Source: DATCLA01 sp036564195
GTDB taxonomy: Bacteria; Bacillota; UBA4882; UBA8346
Direction of reading: 5' to 3'
DNA length: 17,639 nt
Assembly (NCBI GenBank): GCA_036564195.1
Contig: DATCLA010000289.1
Span: forward strand, 1 to 17,639
The translations under genes and the position numbers were made by a program. The notes below the pieces were generated by a model. It was not told the DNA's origin, did no database searches, and saw only the letters and a list, made by a program, of their open reading frames with translations. Each line of letters begins with the position of its first letter. Positions within the stretch are counted from its first letter, which is position 1. Below, piece after piece: positions 1 through 6,543 of the stretch.

Positions 1-920
1 GCTGCGGGTTTTCTACTTTTCGGCACCCAAAACCAGCTGATCTTGTTAGTCTGATAACGGAAAAGCCCCACCGCCGCGCCGAGAACAATTAAAGCGCCGG
101 CTGCGACGATCCAGAAAAAATGGTTTTTAGCTCCCAGTTCCAACCCAACCGGGGTTAACTCCGCCAACTCTCCGGTTTCCCGGTTAAATGAACTTAATTG
201 TTTAGTCTGACTGTGAGGACCTTTTGCCGGTGCTAAAATATCCATCACCTGCGGCTCGATCTCCTGATCCAATCCGCCTCCAAATACCCATTCACCCTTT
301 TTAGCTTTTACTTTCCGAAAAAAGTCAGCGCCAAAACCGTCATAGGAACCAACCATTACATAATAGTTCCAACTCTTTTGAGGACAGCCAATTTGACTTT
401 CCGGCACTTTTGCCCTGATGGTTCGCCCATCTCTCAACAGTTCAGTTTTTAAAGGCCACGTTTTCAACTTTAATCCGTCGGCCACCAACAATTGACTGTT
501 CTCCCAACCGACAATCTTTAAGCATAAATCCCAGCCATATGCGGGATTAAAGCGAACTCCCGCGCCCGGTTGCGGTAAATTGGTAAAACCCTGATCCGGC
601 TGGGAGTCGATGAAAATCCTTAAATTTTGATGTATGAAGCCTTCCGGCGCCGCCCAGGGATTGGTGACTACTTCAAAACCGGTATCAAAATAGATTTCCC
701 CGGGTTTTTCCGACCAGACTTTAAACCCGGTCAGATCAAATAATCCTTTATAGGGCTTAAATGCAATATTTCCGGGATATTGGTACGTCCCATAGCCGTA
801 TTCATCCGCCACTGGATCAGCCATCTGAAAATAGACCGTTGGGTAAGGAGATCCACCCATCAGTAGTAAGCATACTATCAATAACGTGCCTATATATACA
901 AAAGCTTTTGTGCCGGACAC
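1..920 (-). CDS. Membrane-anchored protein with glucodextranase C-terminal (DOMON-like) domain, 3' end outside window
   Basis: 306 residues are visible; the stop lies beyond the left edge. The GTG start at 920 follows GGAGG with 8 bases between. Residues 6-25 form a hydrophobic signal segment. From residue 35 there is a DPVADEYGYGTYQYPG stretch, then FDLTGFKV (61-68), VTNPWAAPEGF (85-95), RIFIDS (101-106) and a GWDLCLKIVGW block (129-139). I recognise this order from the C-terminal module of glucodextranase and related amylases (Glucodextranase_C, PF09985), a beta-sandwich thought to bind carbohydrate or the cell surface. Residues about 268-287 form a second membrane span followed by basic residues, so the domain should sit outside the membrane with a short cytoplasmic tail. 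No glycosidase catalytic domain is present in the visible part. It lies 82 bp after the lipoyl-like gene on the same strand. Family assignment is from memory of motif order; the true function is unknown. Confidence 0.75.
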   Translation of the reverse strand, partial: MSGTKAFVYIGTLLIVCLLLMGGSPYPTVYFQMADPVADEYGYGTYQYPGNIAFKPYKGLFDLTGFKVWSEKPGEIYFDTGFEVVTNPWAAPEGFIHQNLRIFIDSQPDQGFTNLPQPGAGVRFNPAYGWDLCLKIVGWENSQLLVADGLKLKTWPLKTELLRDGRTIRAKVPESQIGCPQKSWNYYVMVGSYDGFGADFFRKVKAKKGEWVFGGGLDQEIEPQVMDILAPAKGPHSQTKQLSSFNRETGELAELTPVGLELGAKNHFFWIVAAGALIVLGAAVGLFRYQTNKISWFWVPKSRKPA

Positions 921-1002
921 CTAAACCACCTCCAGCTTAAATCTATGCTTAGAGATGGAAAATATGCTTTACCGGCCGTGATTTTAAAAATCTTTGCCAG
1001 GT

Positions 1003-1257
1003 TCAATCCGCTTTGATGATTGCTAAAACTTGATCCGTAGCGAGATAGTCGCCAGGCTCAACTTCCACTTCAAGCAGCACTCCATCAAGGGGAGACGGTA
1101 AAATAAATTTTTCCTGATCTACTGTAAGTTCTAAAATATCCTGATCAATTTCAACCCGGTCTCCTGGAGCAACCAGCCACCGGACTACCTGGATCTCAAC
1201 CTCTTTTGGGGTTAACCATGGCATTTTAACTTCAATCTGTCGATTTCTCATTTTCAT
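1003..1257 (-). CDS. Single lipoyl/biotinyl-like domain protein lacking the canonical lysine
   Basis: About 84 residues, essentially one biotinyl/lipoyl-type barrel: MPWLTPKEVEI strand, a PGDRVE turn (31-36), the central hairpin at 41-56 ending in LPSP, and a mirrored VEPGD turn (66-70). In lipoyl domains the modified lysine follows an Asp six residues before the Pro of the PSP motif. Counting back here gives Asp47-Gln48, so the lysine is replaced by Gln; the nearest Lys is residue 50. The start is uncertain. Met at 1257 (in MKMRNRQ) is chosen because the more upstream ATG lies deeper inside alr and lacks a ribosome binding site; ATG at 1251 or 1224 is also possible. The gene overlaps the 3' end of alr by 26 bp, so it is probably translationally coupled to it. 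No E1/E2/E3 dehydrogenase or carboxylase genes are nearby. It may be a non-modified barrel with another role. Confidence 0.7.
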   Translation of the reverse strand: MKMRNRQIEVKMPWLTPKEVEIQVVRWLVAPGDRVEIDQDILELTVDQEKFILPSPLDGVLLEVEVEPGDYLATDQVLAIIKAD

Positions 1258-2395
1258 CTTTATTAAGATACACCCGCGGTACCCGGTCACTAATCATACA
1301 GGTAACTTCATAATTAATTGTACCCAACTGTGCTGCGACCGCGTCCGCTGTAATCATTTCTTTACCCTGAGAACCAATCAGCACTACTTCCGCCCCGACT
1401 TCCACCGGTTCGTCCCCGACATCGACCATGCATTGGTCCATACAGATGGTTCCCACGATCGGGTAACGTTTACCGCCGATTAACACCTGGGCTTTATGAG
1501 ACAGCAACCGGGACCAACCGTCTGCATAACCGATGGGCAGCGTTACAATGGTTGTTTTTCGGTTGGTATGATAGCTTTGACCATAACCAATACCCGTCCC
1601 CGCCGGAACTTGTTTGACTTGAATGACGCGGGTTTTTAAAGCCAGTACCGGCTTTAACGGGATTTTGCTCTGGTCTACTTCGGCAGAAGGGTATAACCCG
1701 TAAAGGATGATCCCGGTTCGGACCATATTATAAAAGGCTTGCGGCAATCCGATTACAGCGGCGCTGTTAGCCAGATGCAGCTTCTCCGGGAGAATTCCTG
1801 CGGCGTCAAGTGCCTTGACTGTCTGGGCATACCTGGCTATTTGCAGCTTCGCATAAGTTTGGTCCGCCTGATCAGCGGTTGCCAAGTGTGAATACAACCC
1901 CTGCACCTTAATTCCGGGAATTGAATTAATTTTTTTAATAAATTTCACTGCTTCCTGAGGGCTCAGCCCCACCCTACCCATTCCGGTGTCCAGCTTGACG
2001 TGGACCGGAGCGGTTTTTCCCCGTTGCAGTGCTTCACGGGAGAGGGCTATCACCGACTCTAAAAAGCAGACCGTAGCGGTAAGATTATATTCCAGGAAGA
2101 CCCCGGCTTGTCCGGTCTGCAACGGCGCGAAGACTAAAATCGGGGCGGTCAAGCCTTTTTGGCGTAAAGCGATCCCTTCTTCCGGCAAAGCTACTCCCAA
2201 CCAGGTAACCCCTTCCCGGCATGCGGTTTGCGCTACCTCAAAGGCGCCATGTCCATAAGCTTCCGCCTTTACGACCGCCATCTGTTCAACTTCCGGGCCA
2301 ATCAGGCGCCGGATCTCCCTAATGTTATGGCGGAGTGCTGCCAGATCAATCTCCGCCCAAACCGGACGGACCAATTCCACTTGATATCTACCCAA
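1232..2395 (-). CDS. alr: Alanine racemase (PLP-dependent)
   Basis: 387 residues, the usual size. It interconverts L- and D-alanine in the cytoplasm for peptidoglycan synthesis. The N-terminal PLP barrel carries the Schiff-base lysine in AVVKAEAYGHG (Lys43). VKLDTGMGRVGL (133-144), LHLANSAA (206-213) and RTGIILYG (226-233) are typical barrel motifs. The C-terminal domain has GYGQSYHT (270-277), whose first Tyr is the expected catalytic base from the partner subunit, then TLPIGYADGW and IVGTICMDQCMVDVG. The start is a TTG at 2395 preceded by AGAAGGTG at about 2402-2409; no in-frame ATG lies nearby. It follows nnrED by a 399 bp spacer, a neighbourhood common in Bacillota although acpS and the mazEF genes often found there are missing, and it overlaps the lipoyl-like gene downstream. 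In spore formers Alr can also limit premature L-alanine germination (known role in Bacillus, inferred here). Confidence 0.97.
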   Translation of the reverse strand: MGRYQVELVRPVWAEIDLAALRHNIREIRRLIGPEVEQMAVVKAEAYGHGAFEVAQTACREGVTWLGVALPEEGIALRQKGLTAPILVFAPLQTGQAGVFLEYNLTATVCFLESVIALSREALQRGKTAPVHVKLDTGMGRVGLSPQEAVKFIKKINSIPGIKVQGLYSHLATADQADQTYAKLQIARYAQTVKALDAAGILPEKLHLANSAAVIGLPQAFYNMVRTGIILYGLYPSAEVDQSKIPLKPVLALKTRVIQVKQVPAGTGIGYGQSYHTNRKTTIVTLPIGYADGWSRLLSHKAQVLIGGKRYPIVGTICMDQCMVDVGDEPVEVGAEVVLIGSQGKEMITADAVAAQLGTINYEVTCMISDRVPRVYLNKDENEKSTD

Positions 2396-2794
2396 GACTT
2401 ACACCTTCTTTTTTAAACCGGAGAAGAACGGGTTCGATAATAACTCCCTGCGCTGAGCAGGCTACCCTTACTGTCCCCTCCGCGACTGTCCGTAGCCACC
2501 ATCAAAATTAATTATTTGAGGGAATTCCATAATCACCTTAATAAAACCTTTAGCACAATATATAGTGACTCGCCCGGTGGTATCTATCAATATATATTTT
2601 AAGCCAAAGCTTAAATCCGGAATTATGTAATTCCTTAATTTTAATAATTAAGGGGGATTCATAATTTCAATCCTTCTCTACTTTTCTATTTTAGCACAAC
2701 ATATTAATATTAACAGGATTAATCCTGCCAGGCAGCTGATATTATGCTAAAATTTTTTATTGAATGTAATTATGAAACCGCTAAATTGTTAACC
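2396..2794 (-). other. Long structured spacer between nnrED and alr
   Basis: This 399 bp spacer lies between the nnrED stop and the alr start. The nnrED-proximal part is AT-rich and holds a long inverted repeat (2689-2702 with 2739-2752) around a perfect palindrome, and two short overlapping hairpins (GGAATTATGTAATTCC at 2619-2634; CCTTAATT/AATTAAGG at 2633-2653). The alr-proximal part (about 2400-2510) is more GC-rich. It is open in overlapping minus-strand frames that read in a protein-like way but lack a convincing start. No T-box, tRNA or well-supported sigma-A promoter was recognised. It may be the alr leader, a decayed gene, or both. Confidence 0.5.
2689..2752 (-). repeat. Inverted repeat (14 bp arms) enclosing a 14 bp perfect palindrome
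   Basis: Arms at 2739-2752 and 2689-2702 pair over 14 positions in minus-strand RNA if two G-U wobbles are allowed; the plus-strand RNA would have two A-C mismatches. The enclosed DNA holds the perfect palindrome CAGGATTAATCCTG (2714-2727) and an adjoining CTGCC/GGCAG hairpin (2725-2735). There is no U-run on the minus-strand side, so it does not look like a simple terminator of nnrED. Confidence 0.6.
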
Positions 2795-4330
2795 TTAAGC
2801 CATTCCGGTCAAACAGGTAAACTCCTTAACCTGCTCCGGCACTGTAACCAGTTGCTGCCGAGCCCGGGGAAGCTCATCAATTAAATCCCTGGCAATCATT
2901 CCCGCCGACCCGCCGGTCAGAGCGGCCCGGTCACCTGCCCGGCCATGCAAATAAGCTCCCAGCACCGCCGCATCAAATACCGGCATCCCTTGACAGATCA
3001 GACTGCCAATCACTCCCGCCAGTACATCCCCCATCCCGGCGGTAGCCATCCCGGAATTTCCGGTCAGATTAATATAACAGGTCCCGTCCGGAGCGGCAAT
3101 AATCGTCCGGGCGCCTTTCAAAACTACAGTAACCTGCCACTCCCGGGCAAAGGAACCGGCCACCGCCAGCCGATCTGCCTGGATGGCTGCGACCGGCAAA
3201 CCAGTGAGACGGGACATCTCGCCCGGATGCGGAGTTAGGACCGTTGGTTGGGAAAATCTTTTTAAAAGTTCCCGGTTTTCCGCTAAAATATTTAAAGCAT
3301 CAGCATCGAGCACCAGAGGAATTTCCGCCTTCTCCAGCATTCGAAATAAAATTTCTCTTCCTGGGGCGGCAATGGTCATTCCCGGCCCGATTACTGCCGC
3401 CCGATATGATTTTGGCCCTACCATCAGTTCCTGCCAGGAAGTAGCCATCACTTCTACCGGTTTTTCCGGCCAAGCCGCGGGCGTGTGCAGGGCAGCCGTA
3501 ACCAAGCCGCAACCAGACCGCAACGCCCCTAAAGCTGCCAGGGTTACTGCACCGGTCATTCCCGGCGCTCCGCCAATTACCAGTAAATGTCCGACGGTTC
3601 CCTTATGCGCCAGGGGTGAACGCCGCGGCACCATTTGGGCGGCTTCCTCCGGCGTTAAGACATTTACTTTTATAGCTGCATCTTCCAGGAGCGCAGGGGG
3701 AAATCCAAGCGGCGCAACAACTATTTCCCCGGCATATTCCGCCCCGGGATAGAGTAACAGCCCCGGCTGGGGCAGTCCGAAGGTGATCGTTTTAACTGCC
3801 TGCACTGCTGTAGCGGAGACTTGCCCGTTATCGGCAGCGATCCCCGAAGGCAGATCCAGGGCATAAACCGGTCGCCGGCAACTGTTTACCAGCTTAATTA
3901 GCTCCGCTAACTGTTCCCGAGGAGCGCCTTTGGCTCCGGTACCTAACAATGCATCAATGATCAGATCCGCCTGCCGGAATAAGCTGCCGTCAGCTGCGGT
4001 CCAGACTACCACCGGCGCACCATACTGCTGAACCCGAACCAGATTTTGAGCAGCCAATCCGGAGTATTCAGCGGGTTGCCCGCTTAAGACTACTGTAACC
4101 TCAGCCCTCCGTCCCCGCAGTAGTCTGGCTAAGGCCAGGCCGTCGCCGCCATTATTACCTTTACCACAAAGTACATAGATTTTTTTACCGGCCAGCGACT
4201 CCCAATCCGCTTCAATAACTCTCAAAGCAGCCAGTGCTGCCTGTTCCATCAATAGATCCCCGGACATCCGGTATTTTTCCTGAGTTTGCCGGTCAATCTC
4301 CCGCATCTCATTTGCCAGAGCTACTCTCAT
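2795..4330 (-). CDS. nnrED: Bifunctional NAD(P)H-hydrate epimerase / ADP-dependent NAD(P)H-hydrate dehydratase
   Basis: 511 residues, the normal length of the fused enzyme, which repairs hydrated NADH and NADPH. The N-terminal half (about 1-215) is the YjeF_N epimerase: CGKGNNGGDG (55-64) is the nucleotide-binding glycine loop, followed by DLIIDALLGTGAKG and LDLPSGI. The C-terminal half (about 225-500) is the ribokinase-fold dehydratase: HKGTVGHLLVIGG, VIGPGM, LTPHPGEMSRLTG and NSGMATAGMGDVLAGVIG. The ATG start at 4330 has GGGTGAT just upstream. It lies 112 bp downstream of cheR on the same strand and 399 bp upstream of alr. The nnrED-alr neighbourhood is widespread in Bacillota, normally with acpS first; here cheR takes that place. 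Confidence 0.96.
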   Translation of the reverse strand: MRVALANEMREIDRQTQEKYRMSGDLLMEQAALAALRVIEADWESLAGKKIYVLCGKGNNGGDGLALARLLRGRRAEVTVVLSGQPAEYSGLAAQNLVRVQQYGAPVVVWTAADGSLFRQADLIIDALLGTGAKGAPREQLAELIKLVNSCRRPVYALDLPSGIAADNGQVSATAVQAVKTITFGLPQPGLLLYPGAEYAGEIVVAPLGFPPALLEDAAIKVNVLTPEEAAQMVPRRSPLAHKGTVGHLLVIGGAPGMTGAVTLAALGALRSGCGLVTAALHTPAAWPEKPVEVMATSWQELMVGPKSYRAAVIGPGMTIAAPGREILFRMLEKAEIPLVLDADALNILAENRELLKRFSQPTVLTPHPGEMSRLTGLPVAAIQADRLAVAGSFAREWQVTVVLKGARTIIAAPDGTCYINLTGNSGMATAGMGDVLAGVIGSLICQGMPVFDAAVLGAYLHGRAGDRAALTGGSAGMIARDLIDELPRARQQLVTVPEQVKEFTCLTGMA

Positions 4331-4381
4331 TCAATCACCCATTTCCCAAATACTTAGGTAACTGCATATTCACGGCAATGA

Positions 4382-4436
4382 GAGAGTCTCCAACGAACCC
4401 GGTCAGCCAACCGTTGGTTGGTTCTCCCTCACTCTC
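4382..4436 (-). repeat. Nested stem-loop in the cheR-nnrED spacer
   Basis: Three nested inverted repeats are visible: GAGAGT (4382-4387) with ACTCTC (4431-4436), GAACC (4395-4399) with GGTTC (4420-4424), and CGGT (4400-4403) with ACCG (4410-4413). A competing hairpin, CCAACC (4407-4412) with GGTTGG (4416-4421), overlaps it. It fills about half of the 112 bp between cheR and nnrED. There is no U-tract on the minus-strand side, so it is more likely an mRNA processing or stability structure than an intrinsic terminator. Confidence 0.5.
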
Positions 4437-4442
4437 GGTTTA

Positions 4443-5222
4443 TTAAGGTTGGCCCACTTTCCGGTAAAACGAAGTCATCACATGTTCTAAGCCAAACTGC
4501 CGATATTGTAAAATCGGTTCAGTCCCGCCCACCAGAATATAACCGCCGGGCCGCAACGACTGGAGAAAACGATTATAGAGTTTATTCTTAGCCTCCTCGG
4601 TAAAATAGATTACTACATTCCGGCAGACAATCAGATCCAGATTACTTTCGAAAGGATCCGCTAAAAGGTTGTGGAACCTAAATTGTACCAACCTTTTTAC
4701 CGTTTCAGTCAAGCGGTAGCGATTATTATCTTCAACAGTAAAATATTTTTCCAATAAGGCCGAAGGCAGACTCTTAACTTCATTAGCCGTATAGACCCCT
4801 TCCTTAGCTTTCCGTAAAATCTCCCGGTCAATATCGCTGGCAATGATCTGGACCCGGTTTTCAACCCCTAATTCTTTAACAATGATCCCGATGGAATACG
4901 GTTCCGAACCGTCGGAACAACCCGCGCTCCAAATCCGCACCAGTGATTGGCGTTGCAGCAATTCGGGGAGAATTTGCTGTTGCAGTTCTACGAAACGTTC
5001 CGCGTTCCGAAAAAATTCCGAAACATTGATCGTTAATTTTTTGATGAACTCCTTTAAAATCTGCGGGTCCTTTTGCAATAAGTCGAAATATTCATCATAG
5101 GTGGTCACACCCCATAAACTCATAAACGAGTTAATTCTCCTGTCCATCTGCTGGCTTTTGTAATGAAATAGGTCAATCCCGATCAACGAACCAACCCGCC
5201 TTTTAAATTCTGAATATTGCAA
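4443..5222 (-). CDS. cheR: CheR-type protein-glutamate O-methyltransferase
   Basis: 259 residues, full length for the stand-alone enzyme that methylates glutamates of chemoreceptors using S-adenosylmethionine. The small N-terminal helical domain (1-75) ends in NVSEFFRN (66-73). The Rossmann domain carries the SAM loop IWSAGCSDGSEPYS (97-110), the acidic IIASDID (126-132), FHNLLADPF (183-191) and DLIVCRNVVIYF (196-207), then LRPGGYILVGGTE. The start is TTG at 5222 with GGGAGGG a suitable distance upstream. No receptor, cheB, cheA or flagellar gene is in the window, so it is an orphan copy here; its partners must be elsewhere. It is divergent from the beta-barrel gene and precedes nnrED on the same strand. 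Confidence 0.93.
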   Translation of the reverse strand: MQYSEFKRRVGSLIGIDLFHYKSQQMDRRINSFMSLWGVTTYDEYFDLLQKDPQILKEFIKKLTINVSEFFRNAERFVELQQQILPELLQRQSLVRIWSAGCSDGSEPYSIGIIVKELGVENRVQIIASDIDREILRKAKEGVYTANEVKSLPSALLEKYFTVEDNNRYRLTETVKRLVQFRFHNLLADPFESNLDLIVCRNVVIYFTEEAKNKLYNRFLQSLRPGGYILVGGTEPILQYRQFGLEHVMTSFYRKVGQP

Positions 5223-5565
5223 TCACTAAACCCTCCCGCAACTATCCAGTAATGTAATTCAGTGAGTTTCAGTATTTATAACAGAATTTTACTAAATATA
5301 ATTATGAATTATGAAACCGCTTAAATTAGACTCAGACGGACTAAATTAGGTCAGAAATCTTGGAAACTCCGCTTGCATTTAATTTATACATTAACGCCTT
5401 AACTCCTTTTCCATTTTATTTAAATATTATTCTCGGCCGGGACTTAAGGAATTTTTGGAACTTTTTTACAATAACCAGCGTCATAAATTTGCTATATTTA
5501 TTGGTTTGAATTCTGGTTTCGAGGCTGGACTGCTTAAACAGATAAAATGTGAAGGAGGGTTTTCG
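5223..5565. other. AT-rich divergent spacer between cheR and the beta-barrel gene
   Basis: These 343 bp hold the upstream regions of two divergent genes. I see no confident sigma-A promoter in either direction. TATAAA-like -10 boxes occur on the minus strand near 5275-5280 but without a good -35. A direct repeat of TAAATTAG occurs at about 5322-5329 and 5341-5348. AATTATGAAACCGCT at 5307-5321 recurs at 2768-2782 just past the nnrED stop. A minus-strand GCCGAGAA (complement at about 5431-5438) faintly resembles a motility sigma-D -10 but its -35 is poor. Confidence 0.35.
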
Positions 5566-6243
5566 ATGAAACGTTTTTTAATTTTATCTCTGGCCACAGC
5601 CGGGATTTTTGTAGTAATCAGCAGTGCCCGGGCTATAGAAAGTTATAACCATATCTACTGTGAAACCGTAGTTACCGATCATACTACTTATAATAGGGAA
5701 AAATGCGACTGGACCCATTATACAGTGACTGCGGATCTCCCCTTTGACAATTTCAAATTCGGATTTAGCGCCAGCTTCGGTGAGCTGGAAGCTTATCAAG
5801 ATAGTTTGACAACCGATTTTTTTAATTACCATCTTAAAGGCGGGGTGCCCATCCTCAACCGCGAACATGTCCGCCTGGACCTTACCGGTGGGTATCTTCA
5901 CACCGAGTATGAATATGGCAGTAATTCTTATCTAATTAACCATCAAAGCATGTTTCTTGGTATTGACCTACGATTAATCTTATCGGAACGGGTCTGGTTC
6001 GACGCTAATTATCTGCGGGGGCTTAACCCGGTAGTAAAAACCGAGATTAACCGGGTACGCGCTGACGCCGACATGGACAGTTTGGAAGCCGCCAATCTCC
6101 GCCTCAACTTCCTGTTTTTAGAGGACACCGCCCTCTCCCTTGGCTATGTCTATGAAGGCTTTAACTCTCTAAAGAATAATCCTGGCACCGCAACCCTGGT
6201 TAAAAACAAAGGTTATACCTTAGGGCTTGTCAGCCGGTTTTAA
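5566..6243 (+). CDS. Exported beta-barrel (outer-membrane-like) protein
   Basis: 225 residues from the ATG at 5566, chosen because GAAGGAGGG precedes it and a classic signal peptide follows (MKRF, hydrophobic stretch, ISSARA cleavage region near residue 23). An upstream in-frame ATG at 5455 lacks these. The mature part is rich in aromatic and alternating polar/non-polar residues typical of antiparallel strands: DNFKFGFSASFGEL, VRLDLTGGYLHTEYEYGS, RVWFDANYLRGL, TALSLGYVYEGF. It ends in GYTLGLVSRF, with Phe last and hydrophobic or aromatic residues at -5, -7 and -9, as in outer-membrane proteins recognised by BamA. No specific family is recognised. If correct it implies a second membrane. The alternative is a secreted beta-rich protein. 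It is monocistronic, with a terminator-like repeat right after the stop. Confidence 0.7.
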   Translation: MKRFLILSLATAGIFVVISSARAIESYNHIYCETVVTDHTTYNREKCDWTHYTVTADLPFDNFKFGFSASFGELEAYQDSLTTDFFNYHLKGGVPILNREHVRLDLTGGYLHTEYEYGSNSYLINHQSMFLGIDLRLILSERVWFDANYLRGLNPVVKTEINRVRADADMDSLEAANLRLNFLFLEDTALSLGYVYEGFNSLKNNPGTATLVKNKGYTLGLVSRF

Positions 6244-6260
6244 GATTACCATCATCCCCT

Positions 6261-6285
6261 AAGGCTACCAACAGTTGGTAGCCTT
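6261..6285 (+). terminator. Intrinsic terminator-like inverted repeat after the beta-barrel gene
   Basis: AAGGCTACCAAC (6261-6272) is a perfect 12-base inverted repeat of GTTGGTAGCCTT (6274-6285), beginning 17 bp past the stop. In RNA this gives a 10-11 bp stem with a 3-5 base loop. The following T-run is short (TTT, then mixed), so it may be a moderate terminator. Confidence 0.65.
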
Positions 6286-6478
6286 TAAGTAGTTATCTTT
6301 AGATCCTATTTCCCAAAATTGCTGCAAGATCTGCTTTCGGTGTAGTAATCGCTTAACTTTGAACCGCTTCACCAGCATATTTACGACACAAAATAAACGC
6401 TGTCAGGCTGGGGCGAGCCGAATGTCTTTAAAATTTCTTCTTTAAGGTTAAATATTTCGTATTATTTGAATATAGTGA

Positions 6479-6507
6479 TTGACAGAAGTTTAGCTTACCC
6501 ATAAAAT
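6479..6507 (+). promoter_or_regulatory. Consensus sigma-A promoter for the polyferredoxin gene
   Basis: TTGACA (6479-6484), a 17-base spacer and TAAAAT (6502-6507) match the housekeeping consensus at 11 of 12 positions. The start point should be near 6514, leaving about 30 bases before the ATG at 6544 with GGAGG in between. The sequence from 6286 to 6478 shows no gene and no other convincing element. Confidence 0.8.
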
Positions 6508-6543
6508 ATTAATCAGAAAGAGATTTTAAAGGAGGTAATAAAG

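Noticed and set aside
1986..2416. Plus-strand open frames inside alr
   Set aside because: They are antisense to a complete alr with intact catalytic motifs, show no family features and have no ribosome binding sites.
2396..2794. T-box leader upstream of alr
   Set aside because: No AGGGTGG-type T-box bulge sequence, specifier loop or terminator/antiterminator pair was found.
2945..3752. Several plus-strand open frames inside nnrED
   Set aside because: They are antisense shadows of a GC-rich gene; the translations are low-complexity and rich in Ser, Pro, Gly and Arg.
5455..5565. N-terminal extension of the beta-barrel protein to the ATG at 5455
   Set aside because: It would bury the signal peptide, and the GAAGGAGGG site directly precedes the ATG at 5566.
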